DNA from: Terriglobia bacterium
GTDB lineage: Bacteria; Acidobacteriota; Terriglobia; Bryobacterales; Bryobacteraceae
Assembly (NCBI GenBank): GCA_020073305.1
Contig: JAIQFK010000007.1
Span: forward strand, 248,001-312,000
DNA: 64,000 nt
Direction of reading: 5' to 3'
Each line of letters starts with the position of its first letter. Within the stretch, counting starts at the first letter, position 1. Below, piece by piece: positions 19,442 to 27,409 of the stretch. The notes under the pieces were generated by a model, which had not been told where the DNA came from, did no database searches, and saw only the letters and a list, made by a program, of their open reading frames with translations. Position numbers and translations under genes: made by a program.

Positions 19442-19474
19442 GCCGGGCGGGGCGCACACGCGTGCTCGCCCGGC
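19442..19474 (+). repeat. Stable hairpin after the Ig-like protein gene
   Basis: GCCGGGCG (19442-19449) and CGCCCGGC (19467-19474) form a perfect 8-base stem 10 bases after the stop at 19431. There is no T-run, so it may protect the transcript end or act as a Rho-aided terminator rather than a classical intrinsic one. Confidence 0.55.
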
Positions 19475-19548
19475 ATTGTCTGTTACTAATGCGCGGCGCA
19501 GGTCTCTCGGCGTGTGGATCCGGAGCTCCCGGCGCCGATTCGCTGGCC

Positions 19549-20361
19549 CTACTCAAAGAGAATGCGGACGGCAATCAAGGAGTTGATCGGCTGTACCGTG
19601 ATGCCCGTCAGCAGCGAATGCCGCGGTACATTTGCACCAGGCTCAAAATGGAAGGACAGCACGGCCTTCTCTCCCGCCTTCAATTCCGTCTGGTCCAGTT
19701 TGACCGACAGGCCGGGAAATTCGGTCGGCTGAAGCTGTAGGGAAACCGTACCTGCAAACTGGCTGGAAATCGTGATCTGGTCTGACGAGGCTTCCCGCGC
19801 TTTCAATCGCACGGCGCGCTTATCCGCGTGCACCTGCTTCTGCAACGACACGATGTTGACTGCCTTGGATGCGTCCCGCGGCAGTTCAGGCGCCGATCCA
19901 TCCGGTTTCGCCGGCCCAGGATTCATCTCTCCGAACGGCGTACTTTTGGCAGCTTGCGGATCGACATACCAATACCACTGCCCGTCCACGACCTTCCACC
20001 AGGTCATGAACGGCACCTTCATAGGCTTGTTCGGGAAGTTCGGCATCTGGACGTACATTTCCACCGTGATCATGGCTTTCGCTTTGGTGAACTCGTCCGA
20101 ATACGTGATGCTCCCGATTTCGAAGCTCAGGTATCTCGGCTTCTGCATCTCGTAGTAGTAGTCTTTGGAGTCCTCGGCAACATACTGCTCGGCCAGCCGT
20201 GGTTTACCGTCTACTTGTAACTGCATGTATTTCGAGATGCGGTCGCGGAGCGCTTCATCGATAGCCGGCGGCGCCTTGCTGAACAGGTCCGCCGGTTGTT
20301 GGCCGAACGCCGAAGCAACAATCGCCCAGAAAAAAACGGAGACCAGCCAAGACTTGGACAT
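19549..20361 (-). CDS. Exported hypothetical protein
   Basis: A 270-residue protein with a signal peptide (MSKSWLVSVFFWAIVASAFGQ). Residues 30-145 contain a compact domain with many aromatics (DSKDYYYEMQKPRYLSFEIG, MTWWKVVDGQWYWYVDPQ) that looks like an NTF2/SnoaL-like or DUF4440-like pocket in which W-W-K-V-x-D-G-x-W-Y is typical; the second half (about 180-270) looks like a beta-sandwich (LQLQPTEFPGLSVKLDQTEL). No catalytic motif is recognised. It is convergent with the Ig-like protein gene upstream and stands alone. Confidence 0.7.
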   Translation of the reverse strand: MSKSWLVSVFFWAIVASAFGQQPADLFSKAPPAIDEALRDRISKYMQLQVDGKPRLAEQYVAEDSKDYYYEMQKPRYLSFEIGSITYSDEFTKAKAMITVEMYVQMPNFPNKPMKVPFMTWWKVVDGQWYWYVDPQAAKSTPFGEMNPGPAKPDGSAPELPRDASKAVNIVSLQKQVHADKRAVRLKAREASSDQITISSQFAGTVSLQLQPTEFPGLSVKLDQTELKAGEKAVLSFHFEPGANVPRHSLLTGITVQPINSLIAVRILFE

Positions 20362-20407
20362 GACCTCTTCATTTTACCTGGACGGTGTACGCTAGCGAGG
20401 TCTCACC

Positions 20408-20520
20408 TTCACCGCAAAGACGCTCTGAGGCGCAGGGGAATCCGGCTTGTGCGGAGCCCTTCAGCAGCGTCCACGCCTGCATGAAAATCCTTCTCGGCGT
20501 CTCTGCGTCTCGGCGGTGGA
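20408..20520. repeat. TCTCGGCG palindromic element, copy 1
   Basis: The left arm (20408-20440, CACCGCAAAGACGC... ) and right arm (20489-20520, ending CTCGGCGGTG) are imperfect inverted repeats around about 48 bases. The 28 bases at 20491-20518 are identical to 47713-47740, the right arm of copy 2. It lies between two minus-strand genes, 27 bases from the stop at 20548. Confidence 0.75.
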
Positions 20521-20547
20521 CTGGGAAGCTTGACGAGTGCGTTTGGA

Positions 20548-21225
20548 TCAGGCTTCGTCGAGTCCCTGGCGGATGATGCGATCGGCCAGGCCGGGAAACT
20601 GCGCTTCCGGCATGCGCCGGTAATAGTCGGCTAGCAGGCCGGCATTCACCAACTCGCCGTTGTTGAGACGGACGTAATACTCGGTTCCATTGGCGGTGTA
20701 GGGGCCGCCTGTGGCGTTATAAGGACGCGCCACTACTTCGCCTGTGCCATATCGGTTTGCCATGACCTGCGCGGTTTCCGGCGTGGCAAAGTAAATCGGA
20801 TTGAGCGGCGAAGAACCGCCATACGCGCTGACGACCTCGAGGTTCTGTTGGAATTCCGGCACGAATGGCGCGCTGGCTGTGTCACTGGATGGCGCTGCCG
20901 GCTGAGTATCTGTGCCGTTGCTCGCCGGGGCGGCGGGCTTTGGCTCAAAGATCGCCAACGGGTTGAAACTCGACGCGGTTGCTGGTGTGGGGGTGTCAAC
21001 ATTTTGACTGCTGGTCGGTGCAGTGACGGGATTTTGGCTGCTGCTTTGGTCAGAGACTTCGAGCTTGGAGGTGTCGATGCCCCTCTTTTCGAGCTCCCCT
21101 ACGAGCGCGTTTACCGATTCGCCAGCTAATAGATCCGAAAAGGCTTGGCTCGATTTGGGTGCCGCCTGCGCGCGCACCGGTGGGGCAAGGTTAACCGGGG
21201 ACTGATTCTCGATTCTGGACAGCAT
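20548..21225 (-). CDS. Hypothetical protein, low-complexity N-terminus
   Basis: A 225-residue protein of unknown function. The ATG at 21225 is preceded by GGAGG with a 10-base spacer, better than the in-frame start at 21252. The first 115 residues are rich in Pro, Ala, Ser, Thr and Gln and probably disordered (TAPTSSQNVDTPTPATASS); the last 100 form a compact domain (ATPETAQVMANRYGTGEVVA, TEYYVRLNNGELVNAGLLAD). No signal peptide or membrane helix is seen. It is the gene after hspR on the same strand, 57 bases from the hspR stop, so it could be read from the heat-shock operon. Confidence 0.65.
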   Translation of the reverse strand: MLSRIENQSPVNLAPPVRAQAAPKSSQAFSDLLAGESVNALVGELEKRGIDTSKLEVSDQSSSQNPVTAPTSSQNVDTPTPATASSFNPLAIFEPKPAAPASNGTDTQPAAPSSDTASAPFVPEFQQNLEVVSAYGGSSPLNPIYFATPETAQVMANRYGTGEVVARPYNATGGPYTANGTEYYVRLNNGELVNAGLLADYYRRMPEAQFPGLADRIIRQGLDEA

Positions 21226-21282
21226 GCCGAACGATCCTCCACCCGTGTGCATGCACGGGAAATGCCAACCGTGCGGCGCGAC

Positions 21283-21675
21283 CTACCTGCGTCCCAGGTT
21301 TTTGGTGGGTGTGGAGTCGACGACCCGAATGAGCGAGTTCTTCTGTTCCGGTCCGGCGCCGCGCGCCCGGGCCGCGAACTCCCGGTTGAGATCGGAGACG
21401 AAAGTCTCGATTTGCCGCTGCATCTCGGACATCTTCTCGCGCATGTTGAGAATAATGTCGACACCCGCGAGGTTGACGCCGAGATCGCGCGTGAGATGCA
21501 GGATCACCTCCAGCCGCTCCAGATCGTGGTCGGTGTACAGGCGCGTATTGCCCTCGCTGCGCGACGGCCGCAGCAAGCCCTCGCGTTCGTACAGCCGCAG
21601 CGTTTGCGGATGAATCTCGTATTGCTCGGCCACCGCCGAGATCATGTACGCCGCTTTGGAACGCCCCTTCGCCAT
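21283..21675 (-). CDS. hspR: MerR-type heat-shock repressor HspR
   Basis: A 130-residue transcription factor. A MerR-type winged helix-turn-helix occupies residues 8-75 (AYMISAVAEQYEIHPQTLRL, YEREGLLRPSRSEGNTRLYT), followed by a dimerisation helix (MREKMSEMQRQIETFVSDLN). HspR in actinobacteria and some other phyla represses dnaK operons with DnaK as co-repressor. Position after dnaK and dnaJ on the same strand supports that role. It begins 92 bases after the dnaJ stop, with a 9-base hairpin in the gap. The usual HspR site (HAIR, CTTGAGT-N7-ACTCAAG) is not found upstream of dnaK in canonical form. Confidence 0.9.
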   Translation of the reverse strand: MAKGRSKAAYMISAVAEQYEIHPQTLRLYEREGLLRPSRSEGNTRLYTDHDLERLEVILHLTRDLGVNLAGVDIILNMREKMSEMQRQIETFVSDLNREFAARARGAGPEQKNSLIRVVDSTPTKNLGRR

Positions 21676-21726
21676 AAGTTAGCTTCTCACCGCTGCCTTT
21701 TCGCCCTGTCTCCCTGTCTCCGTGTC

Positions 21727-21749
21727 CGATCCCGCGTCATGCGGGATCG
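21727..21749 (-). repeat. Perfect hairpin between dnaJ and hspR
   Basis: CGATCCCGC (21727-21735), loop of five bases, GCGGGATCG (21741-21749): a 9-base perfect stem in the dnaJ-hspR gap. There is no T-run on either side, so it is not a classical terminator. It could be an RNA processing or stability element of the operon transcript. Confidence 0.6.
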
Positions 21750-21767
21750 CAAGGGCGCAGCCCTTGC

Positions 21768-22922
21768 TCACACCTTCGCCCAGATCTCCGCGCGCGGATC
21801 TTCGGTCTGATGCTTCGCCAGCTCGCGCAGAAGTTCCTTGGTCCGCTCGTCCTCGACTCTAGGCGCCTGGATCACTACCTCCACAATCTGATCGCCTCGC
21901 TGGTTTTTGCGAGAGTTGAAAACGCCCTTATCGCTGAGCCGGAACTTGCGGCCGTTTGGCGTGCCGGGCGGAATCTTCAGCAACGCCCGGCCGTCGATGG
22001 TGGGCACCTCGATCTTGGCGCCCAGACCGGCTTCGGTCACCGTCACGGGCACGCGGATTTCGATGTTGTCCCCTTCGCGGCGGAAGAACGGGTGTTCCTC
22101 TACACGTGTGGTGATGTAAAGATCGCCCGCCGGCGCGCCTTGGGTTCCGGCGTTGCCTTTCCCCGGCACCCGCAGGCGGGATCCGTTCTGCGCGCCCGCC
22201 GGGATGTTCACTGTCACCGGTTCCGTACGCGGGATGCGCCCGTCGCCATGGCACGTGGGGCAGACGTTCTGCAGTTTTCCCTTGCCGCCGCAGCGCGGGC
22301 ACGTGAGGTTGAACTTCATCGCTCCCGCCATCTGCGAAACCGACCCCGTGCCGCTGCACTGCGGGCACGTCACCGCATTCCCGGGCCCCGCGCCCGTTCC
22401 GTGGCACGTTCCGCAAACTTCGTGGCGCGTGATATTGAGCTTGGCCTGCGTGCCGCGGATCGCTTGCCAGAAATCGATATTGAGCGCGTACTCCAGGTCC
22501 GCGCCCTTCTCCGGCTGTTCGGCTGGCTCCTGCGCGCCGCGCCGGAAGAACTGCGAAAAGATATCGGAGAAGCCGCCGCCTTCGGCCTGCTTTGGGTGCC
22601 CGCCAGTGGTGAAGACGTCCGAGAAATCGAAACCCTCGAACCCCATTCCGTGCGGCGCTTCGCCGCCGGGCGCTCCTCCCGGAAAGCCGTTTTCCGAATA
22701 GAAGCCAACCTGGTCGTACATCTGCCGCTTCTTGGTATCGCTCAGGACATCGTATGCTTCCTGAACATTTTTGAAACGCTCCTCGGACGCCTTATCGCCC
22801 GGGTTCAAGTCCGGATGATATTTTCGCGCGAGCTTCCGGTATGACTTCCGGATCTCCTCCGCGGAAGCCCCTTTTGCCACGCCCAGCGTTTCGTAATATT
22901 CGTGCTTCGGCTGTTGCTGCAT
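21768..22922 (-). CDS. dnaJ: DnaJ co-chaperone with zinc-finger domain
   Basis: A 384-residue type I Hsp40 that delivers substrates to DnaK and stimulates its ATPase. J domain at residues 7-75 with the HPD tripeptide ([17 protein letters not shown]); a Gly/Phe-rich linker ([20 protein letters not shown]); four CXXCXGXG zinc repeats ([32 protein letters not shown]); then the C-terminal peptide-binding domains. The start codon at 22922 is the first ATG and fits the family, but no Shine-Dalgarno is seen: it is preceded directly by the anti-repeat of the 14-bp array. Second gene of the dnaK-dnaJ-hspR operon. Confidence 0.95.
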   Translation of the reverse strand: MQQQPKHEYYETLGVAKGASAEEIRKSYRKLARKYHPDLNPGDKASEERFKNVQEAYDVLSDTKKRQMYDQVGFYSENGFPGGAPGGEAPHGMGFEGFDFSDVFTTGGHPKQAEGGGFSDIFSQFFRRGAQEPAEQPEKGADLEYALNIDFWQAIRGTQAKLNITRHEVCGTCHGTGAGPGNAVTCPQCSGTGSVSQMAGAMKFNLTCPRCGGKGKLQNVCPTCHGDGRIPRTEPVTVNIPAGAQNGSRLRVPGKGNAGTQGAPAGDLYITTRVEEHPFFRREGDNIEIRVPVTVTEAGLGAKIEVPTIDGRALLKIPPGTPNGRKFRLSDKGVFNSRKNQRGDQIVEVVIQAPRVEDERTKELLRELAKHQTEDPRAEIWAKV

Positions 22923-22929
22923 AGGAACA

Positions 22930-23068
22930 GGTTTCAGGTGTTAGGTCTTGGTTTTCCCTAACACCTGAAACCTAACACCTGAAACCTAACACCTGAAACC
23001 TAACACCTGAAACCTAACACCTGAAACCTAACACCTGAAACCTAACACCTGAAACCTAACACCTGGCA
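22930..23068 (-). repeat. 14-bp tandem array with one inverted copy, dnaK-dnaJ gap
   Basis: On the plus strand the unit CCTAACACCTGAAA is repeated seven times exactly (22957-23054), plus an eighth copy altered in its last bases (23055-23068, CCTAACACCTGGCA). A single inverted copy, GGTTTCAGGTGTTAGG (22930-22945), pairs perfectly over 16 bases with 22957-22972 across an 11-base loop. In the transcript (minus strand) the repeats come first and the anti-repeat ends 7 bases before the dnaJ ATG. It fills nearly all of the 153-base gap. Confidence 0.97.
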
Positions 23069-23075
23069 CCTTCTC

Positions 23076-25007
23076 TTACTTCTTCCCCTTGTCGTCCACG
23101 TCCACGAACTCCGCGTCCACCACATCGTCTTTCGGTTTGGACTGGCTCTGCTGGCCGTCGCCGGCGCCTGCGCCCGCCCCCGCTGCTCCTCCACCCGCGC
23201 CTGGCTGGCTGGCCGTCTTGTACATGGCTTCGGCGAGCTTGTGGCTGGCTTGCGTCAGCTTGTCGGTCGCGGCGTTCAATTTGTTCGGGTCGCCGTCGCC
23301 CATGGCCTTCTTGGTCTCTTCGAGCGCTGCCTCGATGTCCTTGGCTTCGGCATCGCTGATCTTCGAACGGTGCTCCTTCAGCGTTTTCTCGACGTTGTAG
23401 ATCATTGCGTCCGCCCGGTTGCGCGCTTCAATCTGGTCGCGCTGCGTGCGGTCGTCGGCGGCATGTGACTCGGCGTCCTTGGCCATCTTCTCCACTTCGT
23501 CTTTTGAGAGCCCGGAAGAAGACGTGATCGTGATCTTCTGCTCGTTGTTGGTGGCCCGGTCCTTGGCCGTCACGTTGAGGATGCCGTTGGCGTCGATGTC
23601 AAACGTCACTTCTACCTGCGGAATGCCGCGAGGAGCCGGAGGGATGCCCACCAACTGGAACACGCCCAGCAGCCGGTTGTCCCGCGCCATGGCGCGCTCG
23701 CCCTGGTACACCTTGATTTCTACCGACGTCTGGCTGTCGGCCGCGGTCGAGAATACCTCGCTCTTGCGCGTGGGAATCGTCGTGTTGCGCTCAATCAGCT
23801 TGGTGAAGACGCCGCCCAGGGTCTCGATGCCCAGCGACAGCGGAGTCACGTCGAGCAGCAGAACGTCCTTCACCTCGCCGCCCAGCACGCCGCCTTGCAC
23901 CGCGGCGCCCACGGCCACCACTTCATCCGGGTTCACGCCCTTGTGGGGCTCTTTGTTGAACAGTTCGCGCACCAGAGTCTGGATGCGCGGCATGCGGGTC
24001 TGCCCGCCCACCAGCACGACCTCGTCGATCTGCTGCGGCGTCACGTTGGCGTCCGTCATGGCCTGCTTGCAAGGGCCCACCGAACGCTGGATGATGTCCT
24101 CCACCATCTGCTCGAAGCGGGCGCGCGTCAGCTTCATGATCAGGTGCTTGGGGCCGCTCGCGTCGGCGGTGATGAAAGGCAGGTTGATCTCGACTTCCAG
24201 CAGCGTCGAAAGCTCCATCTTGGCCTTCTCCGCCGCTTCCTTCAGCCGTTGCAGCGCCATCTGATCGCGCGAGAGATCGATGCCCTGTTCTTTCTTGAAT
24301 TCGGTGATGATCCAGTCGATGACGCGCTGGTCGATGTTGTCTCCACCCAAGTGGGTATCCCCATTGGTCGACTTCACCTCCACCACGCCCTCGCCTACTT
24401 CCAGGATCGAGATATCGAACGTGCCGCCGCCGAAGTCATACACCGCGATGGTTTCGTTCTTCTTTTTGTCCAGGCCATACGCCAGCGCTGCGGCCGTGGG
24501 CTCATTGATGATGCGCATCACCTCCAGGCCCGCAATCTTGCCCGCGTCTTTCGTCGCCTGGCGCTGCGCGTCGTTGAAGTACGCCGGTACCGTGATGACA
24601 GCCTGCGTCACCTTTTCCCCTAGATAAGACTCGGCGGCTTCCTTGAGCTTGGTCAAAATCATCGCCGAGATCTCAGGCGGCGAATATTTCTTACCGCTAA
24701 TGTCCACGCGCGCGTCGCCGTTATCGCCGCGAACGGCCTTGTAGGGGACCATCTTCATCTCTTCGTTGACTTCTTCATAGCGCCGTCCCATGAAGCGCTT
24801 GATGGAGAAGACCGTATTTTCCGGGTTGGTGATGCTCTGCCGCTTGGCGACCTGCCCGACCAGCCGCTCGCCGCTCTTGGTGAACGCCACGACCGACGGC
24901 GTGGTCCGCGCACCTTCCTGATTGGCGATCACGGTCGGCTGTCCCGCCTCCATGACCGCAACTACTGAATTCGTGGTACCGAGGTCGATACCGATGATCT
25001 TGCTCAT
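23076..25007 (-). CDS. dnaK: Chaperone protein DnaK (Hsp70)
   Basis: A 643-residue ATP-dependent chaperone. The nucleotide-binding domain begins with [20 protein letters not shown] and contains [35 protein letters not shown] and [14 protein letters not shown]. The substrate-binding domain ([17 protein letters not shown]) and a helical lid follow, with a Gly/Ala-rich tail and the acidic end [17 protein letters not shown]. Length is normal. A good ribosome site (AGGAGG, 9-base spacer) precedes the ATG. First gene of the operon, with its own sigma-70-like promoter and a long palindrome in the leader. Confidence 0.97.
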   Translation of the reverse strand: MSKIIGIDLGTTNSVVAVMEAGQPTVIANQEGARTTPSVVAFTKSGERLVGQVAKRQSITNPENTVFSIKRFMGRRYEEVNEEMKMVPYKAVRGDNGDARVDISGKKYSPPEISAMILTKLKEAAESYLGEKVTQAVITVPAYFNDAQRQATKDAGKIAGLEVMRIINEPTAAALAYGLDKKKNETIAVYDFGGGTFDISILEVGEGVVEVKSTNGDTHLGGDNIDQRVIDWIITEFKKEQGIDLSRDQMALQRLKEAAEKAKMELSTLLEVEINLPFITADASGPKHLIMKLTRARFEQMVEDIIQRSVGPCKQAMTDANVTPQQIDEVVLVGGQTRMPRIQTLVRELFNKEPHKGVNPDEVVAVGAAVQGGVLGGEVKDVLLLDVTPLSLGIETLGGVFTKLIERNTTIPTRKSEVFSTAADSQTSVEIKVYQGERAMARDNRLLGVFQLVGIPPAPRGIPQVEVTFDIDANGILNVTAKDRATNNEQKITITSSSGLSKDEVEKMAKDAESHAADDRTQRDQIEARNRADAMIYNVEKTLKEHRSKISDAEAKDIEAALEETKKAMGDGDPNKLNAATDKLTQASHKLAEAMYKTASQPGAGGGAAGAGAGAGDGQQSQSKPKDDVVDAEFVDVDDKGKK

Positions 25008-25041
25008 ATTGGGGAGCCTCCTGAAATGGATAATGGCCTTA

Positions 25042-25070
25042 TACTCAACGCCATGCCTGGCGACTGAGTA
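25042..25070 (-). promoter_or_regulatory. Palindrome in the dnaK leader, candidate operator
   Basis: A 29-base near-perfect inverted repeat. Read on the minus strand it is TACTCA, then GT, CGCCA, GGCA, TGGCG, T, TGAGTA; the arms differ by one inserted base. It would cover about +1 to +29 of the transcript predicted from the promoter at 25078-25106, a typical repressor position. It matches neither CIRCE nor canonical HAIR: the ACTCA/TGAGT half-sites face the opposite way and are 17 apart. It may be HspR's site here or an RNA hairpin. Confidence 0.6.
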
Positions 25071-25077
25071 CAGTCAC

Positions 25078-25106
25078 ATTATTAAATATTAGTGTCGTGT
25101 TGTCAA
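25078..25106 (-). promoter_or_regulatory. Sigma-70-type promoter of dnaK
   Basis: On the minus strand, -35 TTGACA (25106-25101), 17-base spacer, -10 AATAAT (25083-25078). The -35 is a perfect match and the -10 differs at one base. The segment is strikingly AT-rich for this genome. It sits 70 bases upstream of the dnaK ATG, with the predicted start point near 25071. Confidence 0.8.
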
Positions 25107-25130
25107 GTTTATGATAAGTTGTTTATTTTC

Positions 25131-25820
25131 TTAGTCGTACTTCTCGTAAATGATTCTCTTCCTCTCGAATCCAAGCCCTTTCAGCATGGCCCGGGTTTCG
25201 TCTACCATGGCCCGCAGCCCGCAGATGTAGACATCACAGTCGCTTTGAGATTCGATGGCGGCAGTGAGATGCTGCTGGACCCGGCCGGTCCTCCCGCTCC
25301 AGGCCGGTTCGGGGCGGGTGAGGGTGGGCCAGAAGTGGAAGTTCGGGTGGCGATGTTCCAGGGATTCGAACTCGGCGCGGTAGAGCAGGCTGCCTTCGTG
25401 GCGAACCCCGAAGAGCAGAGTCATTTGGTGAGCGGCGTCCTTCGCCAGCCTCGCCGGCAGCATGGCGCGGAACGGCGCGATGCCGGTGCCGGTCGCCACC
25501 AGCACCGAGTCGTTGGGCGGCTCGCGCAGAATGAAGGTGCCGAAGGGCCCGCGCATTTCGATCTCGTCGCCGGGATGGAGCGTGAATAAATAGGGAGACA
25601 GGTGGCCGTACTGGACGCGGTTCAGGCACAGTTCAAAACGATTGCCGTCCGGCGGAGACGCGATCGAATAGGCCCGCGTGATGGGCTCGCCATCGACCCG
25701 CTCCTCGACCGAGACCCACTGGCCGGGTATGAAAAGGAATTGCGGGGCTTCCGGCACCTCGAAGATAAAGTGCCGAATTTCGGGCGCGATCTCGCGCGTT
25801 TCCACCAGCCGCGCTTTCAC
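25131..25820 (-). CDS. Ferredoxin-NADP reductase-like flavoprotein
   Basis: A 229-residue single-chain flavin reductase of the ferredoxin-NADP reductase superfamily. The FAD-binding barrel carries EPITRAYSIASPP (the RxYS/T motif); the NAD(P) domain begins SVLVATGTGIAPFRAML and ends with DVYICGLRAMVDETRAML. It lacks a fused ferredoxin domain, so its electron partner is separate and unknown. The start is a GTG that overlaps the CbiX-like gene stop (GTGA, 25817-25820), so the two are translationally coupled. The link to a chelatase-like protein might mean a tetrapyrrole or siroheme-related role, but this is only a guess. Confidence 0.85.
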   Translation of the reverse strand: MKARLVETREIAPEIRHFIFEVPEAPQFLFIPGQWVSVEERVDGEPITRAYSIASPPDGNRFELCLNRVQYGHLSPYLFTLHPGDEIEMRGPFGTFILREPPNDSVLVATGTGIAPFRAMLPARLAKDAAHQMTLLFGVRHEGSLLYRAEFESLEHRHPNFHFWPTLTRPEPAWSGRTGRVQQHLTAAIESQSDCDVYICGLRAMVDETRAMLKGLGFERKRIIYEKYD

Positions 25821-26197
25821 CGGGTGTTCTCCAGCGCTTCCTGCGCCCTTTGTTTCAGGATCTCGCTCAAAGCGGGATGGCCTTCGAGCGGCGGCGTCAC
25901 GTGAAGCTCCACACCTTTATGGATGCGCGCCAGGCCGCTGACGATGTTGGGCAGATCACGCTGCAGATGGACGCCGAGCGTCAGGAAATAGGGGACGACG
26001 ACCACGCGGGCCGCCCCTTGCGCCACCGCCGCCGCCACCGCCCCGGCAAGATCCGGCCGGCCCTGCTCGAGGAACGCGGCTTCAACCACGTCGAACCCGG
26101 CTTCCCGCCGGACGTTTGCCGCAATGCGCCGTACCGAATCGTTGGCGGACTCGATACTCGATCCATGGGCGAAAATGACCACCGCGGTCTTGGGCAC
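25817..26197 (-). CDS. CbiX/SirB-like chelatase family protein
   Basis: A 126-residue protein matching the short CbiX/SirB family, which inserts Co2+ or Fe2+ into sirohydrochlorin. The N-terminal VVIFAHGSSIESAND carries the metal-binding His of the family, and VVVVPYFLTLGVHLQRDLP carries the second His segment; EAAFLEQGRPDL lies between. Single-domain length fits the small archaeal-like form, which acts as a dimer. Sirohydrochlorin synthesis genes are not in the window. It overlaps the downstream flavin reductase by 4 bases; its start is only 5 bases from the start of the divergent DUF1990 gene. Confidence 0.85.
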   Translation of the reverse strand: MPKTAVVIFAHGSSIESANDSVRRIAANVRREAGFDVVEAAFLEQGRPDLAGAVAAAVAQGAARVVVVPYFLTLGVHLQRDLPNIVSGLARIHKGVELHVTPPLEGHPALSEILKQRAQEALENTR

Positions 26198-26201
26198 GGC
26201 T

Positions 26202-26789
26202 ATGATTGCAGTATCGCAGATGTTCTTCCTTCGCCGGCCGTCTGACGCGCGGATCCGCGGGATTCTGGAATGCCAGAGTCAGACGGGTTTTTCATACCCC
26301 GAGGTGGGCGCGACCGGGACACAGGCCCCGCGCGGCTACCATGTGGATCACGAGCGATTCGCCCTGGGTCATGGGGCGCCTGCGTTTGCCCGCGCGAAGA
26401 GCGCCATCCGGGTTTGGGAGATGTTCCACAACGGCTGGACTCATCTTTGCTGGCCGGGCGCGCCGATCGAGCGCGGCGCTACGGTGGCCATGCTGGTTCG
26501 GGCGCTTGGACTTTGGTCCGTCAATGTTTGCCGGATTGTATACGTGATCGACGAGCCTCACAGGTACGGCTTTGCGTACGGCACTCTGCCGGCGCACGTC
26601 GAAGCAGGGGAAGAACGATTTCTGGTCGAGTGGTTGGATGATGGCTCGGTGTGGTTCGACTTGCTCGCGTTTTCACGCGCGCGGCACGTGCTGGCCAAAA
26701 TCGCCAGCCCCCTCGTGCGGGCCTTGCAGCGGAGGTTTCGCCGCGATGCCGGCCGGGCCATGCGGCGCGCGATCGCGGCCGACAGCTAA
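26202..26789 (+). CDS. DUF1990 family protein
   Basis: A 195-residue protein of the DUF1990 family. The family blocks are clear: TGFSYPEVGAT, RFALGHGAPAFARAKSAI, GAPIERGATVAMLVRALGLW, CRIVYVIDEPHRYGFAYGTL and GEERFLVEWLDDGSVWFDL, ending with RALQRRFRRDAGRAMRRAI. The function of the family is unknown. The chosen ATG at 26202 leaves 4 bases to the divergent CbiX-like start; an ATG at 26220 (MFFLRRPSDARI) is also plausible and would leave room for a ribosome site, though none is obvious for either. Converges on and overlaps the CBS gene by 4 bases at the stops. Confidence 0.82.
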   Translation: MIAVSQMFFLRRPSDARIRGILECQSQTGFSYPEVGATGTQAPRGYHVDHERFALGHGAPAFARAKSAIRVWEMFHNGWTHLCWPGAPIERGATVAMLVRALGLWSVNVCRIVYVIDEPHRYGFAYGTLPAHVEAGEERFLVEWLDDGSVWFDLLAFSRARHVLAKIASPLVRALQRRFRRDAGRAMRRAIAADS

Positions 26790-27217
26790 GTGCCGCTGCT
26801 GTGGATGTAGTTGCGCATGTGGTGCAGTTCCTCGGTCTTCTGTTCGAGCGCGTAGTTCATGAGGTCACGCATCGACAGGAAACCGGTCACCCTTCCATTG
26901 TGCGTCACCGGAAGATGACGGCAATTGTGGACCCGCATGGTTTCCATGGCGTCCTCCAAGGTTGCCATGTCCTCAATCGACGCGACGTTCGACGTCATCA
27001 CGTCGGCGACAGCCGTCTTCTCCGCGTCCCGTCCCCCTACCACGACGCGGACCAGAAAATCCCGTTCGCTGAAAAGCCCCTTGAGTTCCCCGTCTTTCAT
27101 CACCAGAATTGCGCCGACACGCAAGTCGGCCATGCGGTGAGCCACCTCGGCGGCCGTCAGGTGCGGCTCGACCGAATACAGCTCCCGATTTCCGAGAATG
27201 TCCATCACCCGTGACAT
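26786..27217 (-). CDS. Tandem CBS-domain protein
   Basis: A 143-residue protein made of two CBS domains (about 8-65 and 75-130), a module that binds adenine nucleotides. Segments typical of CBS are VGAILVMKDGELKGLFSERD and CRHLPVTHNGRVTGFLSMRD. A C-terminal helix (LMNYALEQKTEELHHMRNYI) may give dimerisation. The ATG at 27217 has a GGAGG ribosome site, preferred to the open frame start at 27250. A stand-alone pair of CBS domains suggests an energy-sensing regulatory partner. The partner is not evident in the window. Confidence 0.88.
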   Translation of the reverse strand: MSRVMDILGNRELYSVEPHLTAAEVAHRMADLRVGAILVMKDGELKGLFSERDFLVRVVVGGRDAEKTAVADVMTSNVASIEDMATLEDAMETMRVHNCRHLPVTHNGRVTGFLSMRDLMNYALEQKTEELHHMRNYIHSSGT

Positions 27218-27351
27218 CCAGTGTCCTCCAGGCACATAGAAGTACCACAAACCGTCGCCGGATTCTAGGGTGGGCCGGGCGAATCTGCGCGAGGGGACGA
27301 AGGCTCTGGGAATCGCTTTAGTATTTTCCAGGCTGGACGGAGACGGTTAAA

Positions 27352-27390
27352 AACCAAAAACCGGCGGCCGCCTCACGGCGACCACCGGTC
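27352..27390 (-). terminator. Intrinsic terminator after the PEP-CTERM gene
   Basis: On the minus strand ACCGGTGGTCGCC, loop GTGA, GGCGGCCGCCGGT form a 13-base stem with two G-T pairs (27361-27390), followed by TTTTGGTTTTT (27360-27350). It starts 19 bases after the stop at 27410. Confidence 0.85.
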
Positions 27391-27409
27391 CACTACCAAG
27401 GAGATGGAA

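Noticed and set aside
22957-23068. Possible CRISPR array from regularly repeated units
   Set aside because: The 14-base units are directly contiguous with no spacers, far shorter than CRISPR repeats, and no cas genes are present.
25008-25130. CIRCE or canonical HAIR operator upstream of dnaK
   Set aside because: No TTAGCACTC-N9-GAGTGCTAA is present, and the ACTCA/TGAGT half-sites are in the wrong order and spacing for HAIR.
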